The notes under the pieces were generated by a model. That model made no database searches, was not told where the DNA came from, and saw nothing but the letters and a program-made list of their open reading frames with translations. From Aspidapion aeneum (lineage: Eukaryota > Arthropoda > Insecta > Coleoptera > Brentidae), in assembly GCA_963576565.1 (NCBI GenBank), contig OY755039.1, positions 140,499,369-140,563,368 of the forward strand: a DNA stretch of 64,000 bases, given 5' to 3'. Shown here piece after piece: positions 1-12,500 of this stretch (its first letter is position 1; every line of letters starts with the position of its first letter). Made by a program: the position numbers and the translations under genes.

Positions 1-522
1 CACGAAAATTTCACGCTTTTGTGCGGCATACTAATAAGCTAGTTTCTGACGATGGAATTTTTGTATTCATTTTGATCCCTGCGCTCACCGTTTTGTGGTT
101 TCAAAGTTCAGTGGACGCAGTTTTGGTTGCGCCTTCCTTTGGATTGCAGCGATTTTTAAGACAAAATAAAATCGCACCGTCAGAATAGTCAGAAACACGA
201 TTGTCCGCTTTCAATTTGATTTTAAAATCTTGCACATTGCGCAGAATAACGCGGTTCGGTCCGAATCTTGTTTTCGAACAGTTTCATGAAAGAAAACGCT
301 CCACTGTGTTCATCAAGATTTTTATCAGTGTTGCCAACAGTTATCATTTTTTTCAAATCAGGTGATCACAGAAGACCACGGTTCGGTCCGCTTTCAATAT
401 GTTATGCAGGTTTATTTACCTAATCTGTGATGCAGGTGATTGTCAAAATTAGGTAAACGAATACATCAACTTCTTTTTATTTATTTATCTTTGAACCTTT
501 TGAACCAATAATTTATTGAATA
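1..522 (+). promoter_or_regulatory. 5' flank and probable promoter/5' UTR of the REP gene
   Basis: This stretch carries no gene. It lies directly upstream of the REP start codon at 523 and should hold the promoter and 5' UTR. A CAGTGTTGCCAAC motif is visible at about 326-338; similar TGTTGCCA/TGGCAACA sites occur upstream of three other genes here. The phrase GGTTCGGTCCG occurs twice, near 251 and 380. No TATA box is obvious and the transcription start cannot be fixed from sequence. Confidence 0.35.
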
Positions 523-3500
523 ATGGACAATAAATTGCCAGATGAGTTCGACTTAATTATCATTGGCACAGGTAATTTTTTGTTAAGTATTAATAATCAA
601 ATCAGATTAAGAGAGATTTATAGATAAGTAACAAATATCTCAATAGATCTCTAAGGCTGGATTTATAATTATTTGATAGGTAGGTAATAAACAGTTGCTG
701 TTTTTGTTTTAGGCATGGTAGAGTCAATAGTGTCAGCAGCAGCTAGCAGAATAGGAAAAACGGTTTTACACATTGATAAGTAGGTAAAATAAGCAGGGGC
801 AGATCTAGGAACTTCATTTGATAAAATTATTTTACATAGAGTAGAGTAGAGTAGAGTATATATTTATTTGCATAAACTTTTACAAACATAATTGAGCAAA
901 TATCGTCACAAAAAAAACATGTTAAAAAGTACCCAATAGTAATAGTATTACAACATTTAAAATAGTAAAAAAAAAAGATATTTGGCTATAAAATGACCTT
1001 AAAAAACATATAAATGTATATGACATTAGCTAAAACCCACATATTTTTAAAACCCTATAGATAAAATTAAGTTACATTAAAATTAAAAAACACATAAAAA
1101 ATAATTAAAATCACACAATTAAAACATGCTGACTAGAGTGCTATGTTGCAGGATGAGAGAACTCCAGATATTCAGAGACAGTGTACGGTTCTATGGAGAC
1201 AATATACTGAAAAGCTCTTTTTTTTGAAAACCTTCAATATTTTTTCTTGCTGGATAGAAATTGGTAGTTTGTTATAAAATTTTACACACGCATATAGAGG
1301 ACTATGTTCAGTTATAGATAATCTATGGACTGGAATATTCAAACAGTTCACACTCCTTGTGCTGTATTCGTGAGTTGGTAAAAGATGTTGAAATAAAGAA
1401 AAGTTTTTAAAGAGAAACATAATGCACTCATAAATATATACACCTTGAAAAGTTAGGATGTTTAAAAATTTTAATTTTCCCCTGCAGGAGTCGCGTGTTC
1501 GCATTCCCAAAAGCAATCGAACCACTTTTTTTTGTAAAATCAAAATCTCAGAAGCGCCCATGGCTCCTCCCCAAAATATTACACCATACCGTAAGATTGA
1601 ATAGTAATTTGCATAATAAACTGAGAGTAGGACTTTGCGATCCAAATAATGATGAAGAACTCTTAAAGAATAGCAAGCGGAATTTAGTTTTTTGCAGACA
1701 GTTTCAATTTGTAGCTCCCAACTCAAATGTTGACAATGTGAAGTCCTAGAAATATGACAGTGGTAGATAGTTCGACAGGTTCATTAAGTAGTTCTACTGA
1801 TTCTGGATATTGATCATTTGATTGAGCTGTTCTAAAACATATGAAAACTGACTTATTGCAATTTAACAAGAGTTTGTTGCCTCCAAACCACCTCTCTGTC
1901 CTCTCAAGACCCTGATTTGCCTTTAGAAAAAGTTCTTCAAGTGTTTTTGCCCATGTGAGTTCATTTGTGTCATCTGCATAGTTGATTACACTTGTTGATT
2001 CATCAACTACAGCTTGAGGTAGGTCATTAATGTATAGTAGAAACAGAAAAGGTCCTAATATGCTGCCTTGTGGAATTCCCAAGTTTATGTTTATGGCTTC
2101 TGAAAATGTCTTGCATCCCTCCATTTCCAGGCAAACCTTTTGAGACCGCTCAGACAAATATGACTCTATCCAGCAGAAGGCTGGACCTTGTATTCCATAA
2201 AGTTCCATTTTTCTCAAAAGTATGTTATGATCAAGGCTATCAAAGGCCTTTGAGAGATCTAAGAAAGCTCCCAAGGTTTTTGATTTATTTTCAAAGTTTT
2301 CCAATATTTTCGCTATAAAGTCATATGTTGCAGTCTCAACCGATCTGCCCTTAACCCATGCTGGGTGTTACTGAGTAGGTTTTGTGAGGTGAAAAATTTT
2401 TGAAGCCTAGTGAGCATGACATTTTCAAAGATCTTTGAAAAAGATGGAAGGAGGCTTATTGGCCGATAGTTTTCTATTTTTGAAGGGTCACCTTTTTTTT
2501 GGAGTGGCTTAACAATAGCTAATTTTAGATTTTTTGGAAAAATTCCATATTTTAAAGAGTTGTTGACTATGATGGAAAGAGGAAAGCTAATCTCTGATGC
2601 AAAAAATTTAATAAGGTTGGTTGAGACCTCATCATACCCAGAACTGTGTTTGTTTTTTAAATTTTTGATAATATCAAGAATTTCTGTATTAGAGACTGGA
2701 GACAAATACATGCACTCTGAACTGGGGTTTAGGTCAATGTGAAAGTTGTCCACGGGTTTAATTTTTTTAATAGCATTTGAAGCTGCCATTGCCATAAATT
2801 CATTGATTTCTTCACAAAGAGTTTGGGGATCGCCTTGGAGGCCTACTGTATTAGATTTTGAGCTACCACCTCTGATCTCTTTTACAATTTCCCAGGAAGA
2901 TTTTGTTTTGTTGTCGGAAGCTTCCAACTTCCTCTGATAATAAGATTTTTTTGACTCTGTTAGGAGAAAGTTGTACCTGCGTTTTTCAGCCCGGTATTCA
3001 TCCCTATATTGGTTATTATTTACACTCATTGTATACAAAATGTCAAGTCTTTGTTTACAAGCTGTCAACTCCGGTGTGTTTGACCATTTTTTTTTGTTAT
3101 TTTTTCGTGGGATGAACTCTTTCATCGGAAAACATTGTTCAAAAATAGTTTTAAAGATTCTAGAGAATGATTCCCACTGCATATTTATGTCAGACACACT
3201 ACACCCAGCTATTTCACCCCAGTTTGCCTCCCAGCAAAAATTTAAAGAGTTCTTTGCTTTCCTGATTAAAGATTCTTTTAATTTTAGGTATGGTTTGCTT
3301 GGGTCCAGCTTCAAATGTCAGGAGCTGGGCAGTGTGATCAGATGTGTGAGGGTTAAAAACCTGAGATGAGAAAACCTCGAGATTTGTGTATATATTATCA
3401 ATGCACGACTTTTTGACACCATCTATACGTGTGTATTCTGTTATAGAGGGAGTTATATTAAAAGAGCTAAGAAAGTTCTTAAAAATACCTGGCCATCTCG

Positions 3501-6500
3501 CATCCTGCAACAGGATATCTAGATTAAAATCGCCTGCTAAAAAAATTATAGATTCCTTATCAACTAGATCACAGAGAATTTGATCAAGTTTATTTATTAG
3601 TTCTTGAGGTTCTATAGTCCTATACATAGATAGAATGACTACTTTCCTTTTGGCAATAAACACCTCTGCAGCAGCACACTCAAAGATAGATCTTTCTGAT
3701 AATCTAGTAATGTCATCTCTAGCTCTGGCAACAAGGGTGTCTTTTATGTAGACAGCTGCACCTCCATGCTCATTTGCATTTCTACAATAAGCTGATACAA
3801 GCTTTAAGTTTTTTAGGTTATAGCTTTTCAACTGCTCCTCCGTTTGCCAGTGTTCGGTTATGCAAAATGCAAAACAGTCTTGGTGGTCTTCTACAACTGC
3901 ATTTATTGCATCAATACTTGTGCTTATACATTGAGCATTCAAGTGGATTATGCTCCATTTTGATTGTGAACCACACTCCCCCAATTTCTTCTGGAGGAAT
4001 GTCTTTGGAGGTTGAGAAAATGGTTAATAATCACTTTACTGGGCCACAGCTCTTGACACATAAGATGTGGTTTTTGTGATTCTGTGCAACTAATTTTAAA
4101 TGAACTTTTGTACTTGTCAGTTCGAGTGATCATTTTTTCACAGATTACTCCATTTTCAAGATTTTTTTCCTTTAGATACTCCAGAATATTTTGCACTCCC
4201 ATTTTTGGGTCAAAACCAGACACAAAAATCGCTGTTTTCCTTTCAGCCACATTTAGGCATGTTGTGGTGGTATTAGTACCCCTAAGGGGCTGAGGTCGGT
4301 TTCCCTTTTGTGGTGGTCGTCATAGTGACCAGGACGTGTATTCTGTGTGTCAGTTTGAGATTTGGGGGCAAGTTTTGCCTTTTTTTACTACCATATATCT
4401 GCACCTCAAATAATTAACATACTCAAAAAAGTTTTGTTATACTTATAAGTCAAACCATTAATAAGGTTGGTTCAGCCTCATAAATTACATTAGATTAAAT
4501 TAAATTAACTTACTCTCACACTCGCCCTCACAAGTCAAATTAGACTAACTGAAATTTTTTTTGATTTTTACAGTTTTTTTGAAGTTTTTCACTTGTATTT
4601 TCTGTAATCATCTTGTTTTATGCCTTAGAGAACCTTTCTAAGTAAAAAAGTAAGACGTTTTCCACAAAAAATATCTTAATTTGGTTTATGGTAAGTTAGT
4701 CAATTTAATTAAATCTAAAGTAGGTAATTTATTTATTTTATTTTTTATTTTTTTTTATTTGTCAAACACACTGTGTTTATTGTATTACAATCTAGTCAGT
4801 AAGACTAATTAGCAATTTTGTTTTAACTTAATTTACTAGAAAAGTCAGATTTAAACTTAGGGTTCCCTCAACAGTTCTCCCCACTTTGTTTCATCTGTAA
4901 CTCACAATTGTGTTGTGTTTATAGCATTATTTTGTTTTATGTGTAATTCACTTAGTTTACTAGCTCAAACGGGTTCACTCTTTTTAGTCTTCGAACTAGC
5001 ATAGTATTGTCTAGAAGCTGAATTGCTTCCACATTCACATGCGGATGGAGTCTATCTTCACGGCTTTTTGCATACTTTTTTATAGTCTCTGCTACAGTTT
5101 CGATTTTTAGATCTCGATGAAGGTCACTATTTCGAACGTACCAAGGTGCATTCACAATGTTTCTTAATACTTTATTTTGAAATCTCTGTACAACTAGAAT
5201 GTTACTCTCTTTAGCACAACCCCATAGTTGAATACCATATGTCCATACTGGTTTCAGTATTTGTCTATAAAGCAGTAACTTATTATGAATTGTTAAATTG
5301 GACTTCCTTCCAATTAGCCAGTTCATTTTTCTATACCTTATCTCAAGTTCTTCTTTTTTTTTCTTAACATGTGCTTTCCAGCGCAATTTGGCATCAAGTG
5401 TCATACCTAGATATTTTGCCTGATTTGAATATGGTACAGGAATGTTGTTAATTGTAATTTGTATGTGATTTATATTTTTGTTTGTAAAATCAAGATGAAT
5501 TGATTTGGTTTCATTTAATTTTATTCGCCACTTTGTGGTCCAACTGTGACCTTGGGTGACTGCATCCTGAAGTTTTTCTATGCATTTTTCAATAGATTTT
5601 TCTACCGTCAATAAACCAGTATCATCGGCAAATGTTGCTAGGTAATTTATGATAGGTTGATCTAACCTTTACTTAGCTCTGCAAAGCCTTATAAACTTTT
5701 ACTTTCAGATCTGACTATTATGGAGGGCAATGGGGCTCATTTAACTTAAAGGCTATTGAAGACCTTGGCAAAACTGAAGGAGATGAAGAGTGTGAAATAG
5801 AAAACAGTCTAGGAAACAACTTCTTCAATTTGAAAGATATCAGTATCAGGTGGCATGTGCCTGAAAAAATTGAATTAATTGAAAATGAAAAAGAAAACAT
5901 TGGAAAAAACAGTGAGTCTGGAGACAGAAATATTGAAGACAGTGTAGAAATAGGAAATCTTGAAACCACTGAAGAAAATTTTGCAGCAAAAACTACAGAA
6001 CCCAAAGAAACCTTTTGCAAAGAAACACTCTTGAAAGATGCAAGAAAATTTAACATTGATCTGGCCCCAAAGGTACCAAATACCACCCAACCTAATCCAC
6101 CTATACAACCAGTTAGGAATTTGATTTAATACATTTTTTAGTTACACTATGCAAGAGGAAACTTTGTAGAACTTTTAATATCATCAAACATTGCAAGATA
6201 TGCTGAATACAGAAGTGTTAGTAGAGTAATTACATGGCTCAATGGACAGTTGGAAATTGTGCCTTGTTCTCGCTCCGATGTGTTTGCCAACAATAAAGTG
6301 TCAGTCATAGAAAAACGGATGCTTATGAAATTGCTGACTTCCTTGGATTTAGAAAAAGAAGAATTACAAGGTAAGGCTCCGGTTCAAAAGAGCGATATTT
6401 TAAAAAGGCGACATTCAAAACAGCGGTCTCATTTAAGCGATATTTAAAAGAACGACATAGTAAAACAGCGATATGTTAAAACAGCAACATATTATCAAAA

Positions 6501-9500
6501 GGGCGACACATTAAAAAAGCGACAGATTAAAACATTTGCATATCGCTGTTTTGATATGTCGCCCTTTTGAATGTGGCCGTTTTGATATGTCGCTTTTTTG
6601 AATGTCGCTATTTTCAATGTCGCCGTTTTAAATATCGCTCTTTTGAACCGGTGCCCAAGGTAATTCTATAAATTTTATAAAAATTGGTATTAAGGGATTT
6701 ATTTTTTGTTAATTGTTAACACCTGCAGAGTTAAGTTTCTCACACATAGAATAGAATAAAATATACTTTATTGCCAACAAGATTTATAGTTAAATACAAA
6801 GTTACAAAAAAGCAATTTCACAAGGGAGAAAACGGTACGGTCTAGGAAAACTGGGCGCCGCCAACTGTGCGCCACCAACTGGGCGCCGTCAACTCGGCTC
6901 CGCCAACTGGGCGCCGGGCCAACTCGGCGCGGGAGAAATTTTTTATTTTTGATAAAATGTGTAGATGAAAAACAAAATATATTATTTATATAAAAACATC
7001 TTTAAAAAATCCTTTACTCAATTTTTTTGAAATTTATTTTTGTTAAGTAAAGTTAAATCAATTAAGTCAACTGTTGAATTTTGGTAGTTGTAGTGTTTGG
7101 TAACCTGGTAACACTACAATTTATGTTTTTTATTACAACAATGGCAGATCCAAAATGGCAGATTTCTTTATTTTTAAACTGATTTGTCTGAAACTTGAAA
7201 GTTTGCAGTGCCTGAGATCACTAAATACAGTTTTATCCTCAAACTTAAAAAAATCAAAATGGCGACTCTAAAATGGCGGATTTTCTTATGTAATTATATA
7301 TGTAAATCTAAAGTCTAAAATCGTTTTAAAAAAATACCTACTTTTAAAACTTAAAAAAAAACACAACTAATAGTACTTTAAGACAACACAAGATCATTTA
7401 AACACATTGGTTAAAAACAAAACTATCTAAGAATGAAACTCGTAGACAATGATTGTGTAGAAATAAAATTTCAGACTTCCATTGTCTTTATTTATTTTAA
7501 AACACGACGTTTCGGTTAGTAAGTATCTTTAACCGTTATCAAGTGTAAACTAAACAATCTAGTCTCTAGGCTACTGCTTATACTACTTGGTGTGCAGTCA
7601 GGTGTGACGGCCCGCCCCCTTTTTAATCCTAAGACGCCTGTTTTCCTTAAGGAGTGGTTTTCATATGTTTGGTATGTCCGTGCTTGGTTGACTGAAAACT
7701 TCTTTATTCTGCATTATAAACGCAGCTTCAATAAACTTTCGTTTTCGCCAATGCGACTCCTTATGTAAAACTTTAGCTTCTGACCACTGAATCCTGTGAT
7801 CATTTGACCATGCATCTGCTAAACCGGATTTTTCAATATCCCCTAATTGGGTACTTTTTAGATGTTCATTTACTCTAACCTGAAGAGGGCGTTTCGTTTC
7901 ACCTACATATGATTTACCACACTCACACGGGATTTGGTAAATACATTCCTTATTATTTGAGGGATTGTCTGGTTTTGTTTTAGTAACAAAACTTCTTATC
8001 GTATTTCCCGAAGAAAATACTGTTTTTATATTATAGTGTTTAGCTATTCGTCTTATGTTTTCTGAAATCCCTTGAACATATGGAATGTTAATAACACCTA
8101 ATGGATTATTATTTTGAGAATTTGGTACATTTAGTTTGTTTTTAATTTTAAATATCGTTGAGTTTACTAATTTCTCGGAATAACCATTCTGTTGTAAGTC
8201 CTTTTTAATGTTGTTAATTTCTGTGGTTAATTCTTCATTATTACTACAAATAGTTACGGCTCTTAAATACAAACTTCTTATAACTCCTTGTTTTGTAGCA
8301 ACAGAATGATTAGACTTAAAATTTAGGTACTGTCCCGTGTGTGTAGGTTTAAAATAAATAAAGACAATGGAAGTCCGAAATTTTATTTCCAAAACTATCT
8401 AAAATAAAAATAAAGGACTTATATCAATGGAAGATACTTTTACACTTATGTACAAGTGTTGTTTAATAAAGATATAAAAATGTAAAAGAAAATAAATGGA
8501 TCCATGACGGATCTGATACCTTCCTAGCTAGCCTATTAGCACACTTCAAGTATAGCCATGATCATATATCAGTCTTGAAAACAGTTTTTTGTAAATATCT
8601 GAGAAACTAAAGCTCTGACGAAGTTTTCAGTTATAACACAAATTATTGATCAAAATGCATTCCACTATATTTCGAAAACTGTATATTCATACGATGTTCC
8701 GTTAAACAGTTTGATTTTTTAAAGTTTTTAATTGTCAACAAAACTGTCATTAGCATTAATTGATTTTGACCAAAATCTAATCAGCTCGTAAGAGTGTAGA
8801 GCACTATTTTACCTGAAAATTTTATGAAAATCGGTTCAGCGGTTTAGGAGCTATCCTGTTACGGACAGAAATAATATACACACACAGACAGACATCACGA
8901 CGATATTGCTAGGATATTTCGAAGAAAATAATACCTTCTCTAGCTATTGCTTCGCGGGCTAGGAAGGTAATAAAAGATTTATAACTTGGTTGACAGCAAG
9001 TATTTTTGATTTCAGCCTATGAATCAAAAACTTTTCGGACCTTTTTAAAGGAGAAAAAATTAACACCAGGCCTAGTACACTATGTCTTGTATGCGATCTC
9101 AAGAAGCAATGATAATACTCCCTGTATTGAAGGAATACAAAGCACCAAAAGATTCTTGGAGAGTCTAGGTCGGTTTGGGAAAACTCCATTTTTGTTTTCC
9201 ATGTATGGAAGTGGAGAGACAACCCAAGCATTTTGCAGGTAAGGATTAGGAAAATGCTCTGCAAATTTTTTTGTATTATTATAAATTTAATCTTTCTCAA
9301 TTAACCGAACTGAACCCTTTTCTTGTCTTCTATTAGTCAGGTTTGAAATAGACCATTTTTAGCTCCAGTTCAGAATTACACTTGTGTTAGTTTCACTTTG
9401 GTTTTTTTAATCCACTATTTTTTAGCATTTTGGAACATAATTTGATCATCAGGTCATAGGTCTAAAAACTTGATTTTTTAATTTTTTTTGATTTCTGCAA

Positions 9501-12500
9501 AAAACACCCTTGAGAAATGGACGCTGATAAAATTTAGTAGGCGCGTTCAAAATCACAGGATTAGAGCTTTAATCTATATCGTTTAAAAAATAACACTTCT
9601 ACAGTGTCGTAATAGGGGTAGTTTCTTAAAAATTAAGTAATTTTTTTAATTAAACATTTTTTTCTAAAAATCCATAAGTTTTTCAAAAACTTGTAGCGAC
9701 CAATTTTGTAGGGACTAAAACTGCCTACAAAAAGCTATATAAATTTAGGAAAAATCTATGTTTTTGTTATACAGGGTGTCCCAAATAAAAGTAACTACAT
9801 GATCAATTCTCTTTCAAACGATGTACTTAGAAGCTATGTAGCTTATATAAGTATAGCTGTCTTTAAACTTTTCATGCGCGGTGACAACAAATATTCCAAA
9901 TGCTGCGTATGTATACTTTTGAATGCGACGCTCACGGGAGATCGTTTGAGGACCTATCGATTGGAGACTAACCGTTTGAGAGCTCTCAGTTTGACCGTCG
10001 ATTATTTGGACGATAACAATTTGGGCGCTAAACGTTTGGGCAATAGCGGTAAACAGCAAAAAATAATAATGCCTTGACACCCACGTTTTTTGCGACGACT
10101 GTCCCATATAAAAGCAACTACATGGGGATTTCGGAAACGGTAAGAGATACGAGTTTGTTTAAATTAGAAAAAAATTGCGCTATTCTAAGCCCAATCAGCT
10201 GCCGTATCAAAATTAAAAATATCTACAGGGGTTTTTAAAATATTGAGGAAAAACTAAAAATCGTGTTTTTTGAAAAATTGAAATATCGCCGCCATCTTGC
10301 AAACAAATTTAATGAAATTTGGTTGTTTTGTATAAGCAACTACGGCCAGTTGAATGACATTAACAATTTTTTTCTAGCCCTTTAATAGTTCTAAACGTAG
10401 CCAACTTTGTTATTTCTTATGACCGCCATATTGGATTAATACTTCAATAAATAGAACATAAAAGGAGCTTTTCAACCGTGTATAATAAACCTATCTTTGG
10501 ATGACGGAAAATGTGAATTTATTAAAAAAATAGTTTTTCAGTTAGTTGGCTGTGAAACAAATGCCGTAGTGGTGTTGGTTGTCATACCTACGTAATTACC
10601 TTTCAAATCTTTTCCATTTATTTGATTTATATGCAAATCCCTTATTAGCTCACACTACTACTATAAGTAGTGTGAGCTATGGTGATCCTAATTTTTTCGA
10701 GAAAAAAAAAGTTGCTCCGATTTCAAAAATTTTTATATATCTTTGCGTTTCAGATGATTTTGAAACTTTTTTGTTTTGCTGTTTGTCTGTCTGTCTGTCT
10801 GTCTGTATGTTTGTCTGTAACGACCAACCCGCATAACTCAAAAACCGCTTGTCCGATTTTAATGAAATTTGGTACCTAAGTTGGGTCTTGGGCCGTGATG
10901 GTCCCATTTAAAAATGAACAAAATCCACCGAACGCAAGCCAAATAAAAGGGTGGGGGTAGATTCCAAAAATTAGAGTTTATGTGAAAATATGGCGTGTGT
11001 GATATCAAACGAAAGGTAATTAAGTCTGGAGTTAAAAAAAATGAATTTTAGTTTATTTTTAAAAAAAGGGTGGGGGTAGATGTCAAAAATTAGAGTTTAA
11101 GTGAAAATATGGCGTGTGTGATATCAAACGAAAGGTAATTGAGTCTGGAGTTAAACAAAATACATTTTAGTTTTTTTTTAAAGGGTGGGGGGTAGATTAA
11201 AAAAAAATGAGTTTAAGTCAAAACATGGCTTGTGTGGTATCAAACGAAAGGTAATTGAGTCTGGAGTTGAATAAAATATATTTCAGTTTTTGATTATATT
11301 AGCTCACACTATAACTATAGTACCTAGTGTGAGCTTAGGTGCCCATAGATTGGCAGAGTATTTTTTAATTTTTCTCTGGCTAAGAAATAATACAATTTCT
11401 TAAAATATATCTTTTATTTCTGAAACAATTGCATTTATTATTTAATTTAAAATAAAACTGAAAACCGATAACAACGCATTGAATTAAATAAGCAAATGTT
11501 CGAAAATTCCACCTTTATTCATGCAAATCCTGCATCGATGAATGAAAAATTTGTTAACGTCATTCGATTGGCCGTAGTTACTTATACAAAACTACCAAAT
11601 TTCATTAAATTTGTTTGCAAGATGGCGGCGATATTTCACTTTTTCAAAAAACACAATTGATGAGCACAGGGAAAAAACGTGCAAAGTCATTTTTTCTAAG
11701 AAAGTGGGTTATATATGCCAAATGATGTCTTAAGATGTGTATTATTATATGGAATATTCAAACTGGGAAAAAACAGGCCGTGTCACAAGATATTACTAAT
11801 AATTCATTTGGCCAACAGGGAAAGAACGTGCCAGTTTTAAACTTTCAAAATGTTAGATCTCCATACTAACTAAGAGTGACTTTGCACGTTTTTTCCATGT
11901 GCTCTTCAATTTTTAGTTGTTTTTGCTCGATATTTTAGTAACCCCTGTCCAGCAAAGTCACTCATTGTAAAGCAAGCTTTACGATGAGTGTCCTTAGATA
12001 CAGCACCTGATTGGGCTTAGAATAGCGCAACTTTTTTCTTATTTAAACCAACTCGTATCTCATACCGTTTCCGAAATCCCCATGTAGTTGCTTTTATATG
12101 GGACAGTCGTCGCAAAAAACGTGGATGTCAAGGCATTATTATTTTTTGCTGTTTAGCGCTATTGCCCAAACTTTTAGCGCCCAAATTGTTATCGTCCAAA
12201 TAATCGGCGGTCAAACTGAAAGCTCTCAAACGGTTAGTCTCCAATCGATAGGTCCTCAAACGATCAGCCGTGAGCGTCGCATTCAAAAGTATACATACGC
12301 AGCACTTGGAATATTTGTTGTCACCGCGCATGAAAATTTTAAAGACAGCTATACTTATATAAGCTACATAGCTTCTAACATACAACAATCGACAAACATT
12401 ACCCTTCCTTTCGCCGGGCTAAAGCCAGAAATTGAAGCTGTCCTGGACAGCTACTTAGAGTAATAAAATTATTACTCTAAGGACAGCTACAAGAAAATTC

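Larger units (their letters stand above)
838..4330 (-). mobile_element. Jockey/CR1-superfamily non-LTR retrotransposon in REP intron 2
   Basis: A LINE on the minus strand has the order ORF1 fragment, endonuclease, reverse transcriptase. Its 3' end, at the low coordinate, finishes in a short GAGTA-type microsatellite (838-860), typical of CR1/Jockey-group tails. The copy is broken by frameshifts and stops. The clade (Daphne/Kiri/CR1) cannot be settled by eye. It lies antisense to REP, so it adds no sense-strand poly(A) signal to the host intron. Confidence 0.85.
9773..12390. mobile_element. Large inverted-repeat element containing two nested insertions
   Basis: Two arms of roughly 600 bp face each other: about 9825-10440 and 11550-12390. 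Matching phrases include AGCTATGTAGCTTATATAAG and GCCGCCATCTTGCAAACAA with their reverse complements. The left side opens with TACAGGGTGTCCC. Each arm includes a word array (9945-10035 and 12150-12290) built on CGTTTGAG/CAATCG-type phrases. The loop contains a HINE-like element (10649-11361) and the right arm a small TIR element (11658-11907). A related element sits at 54953-57010. Confidence 0.8.
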
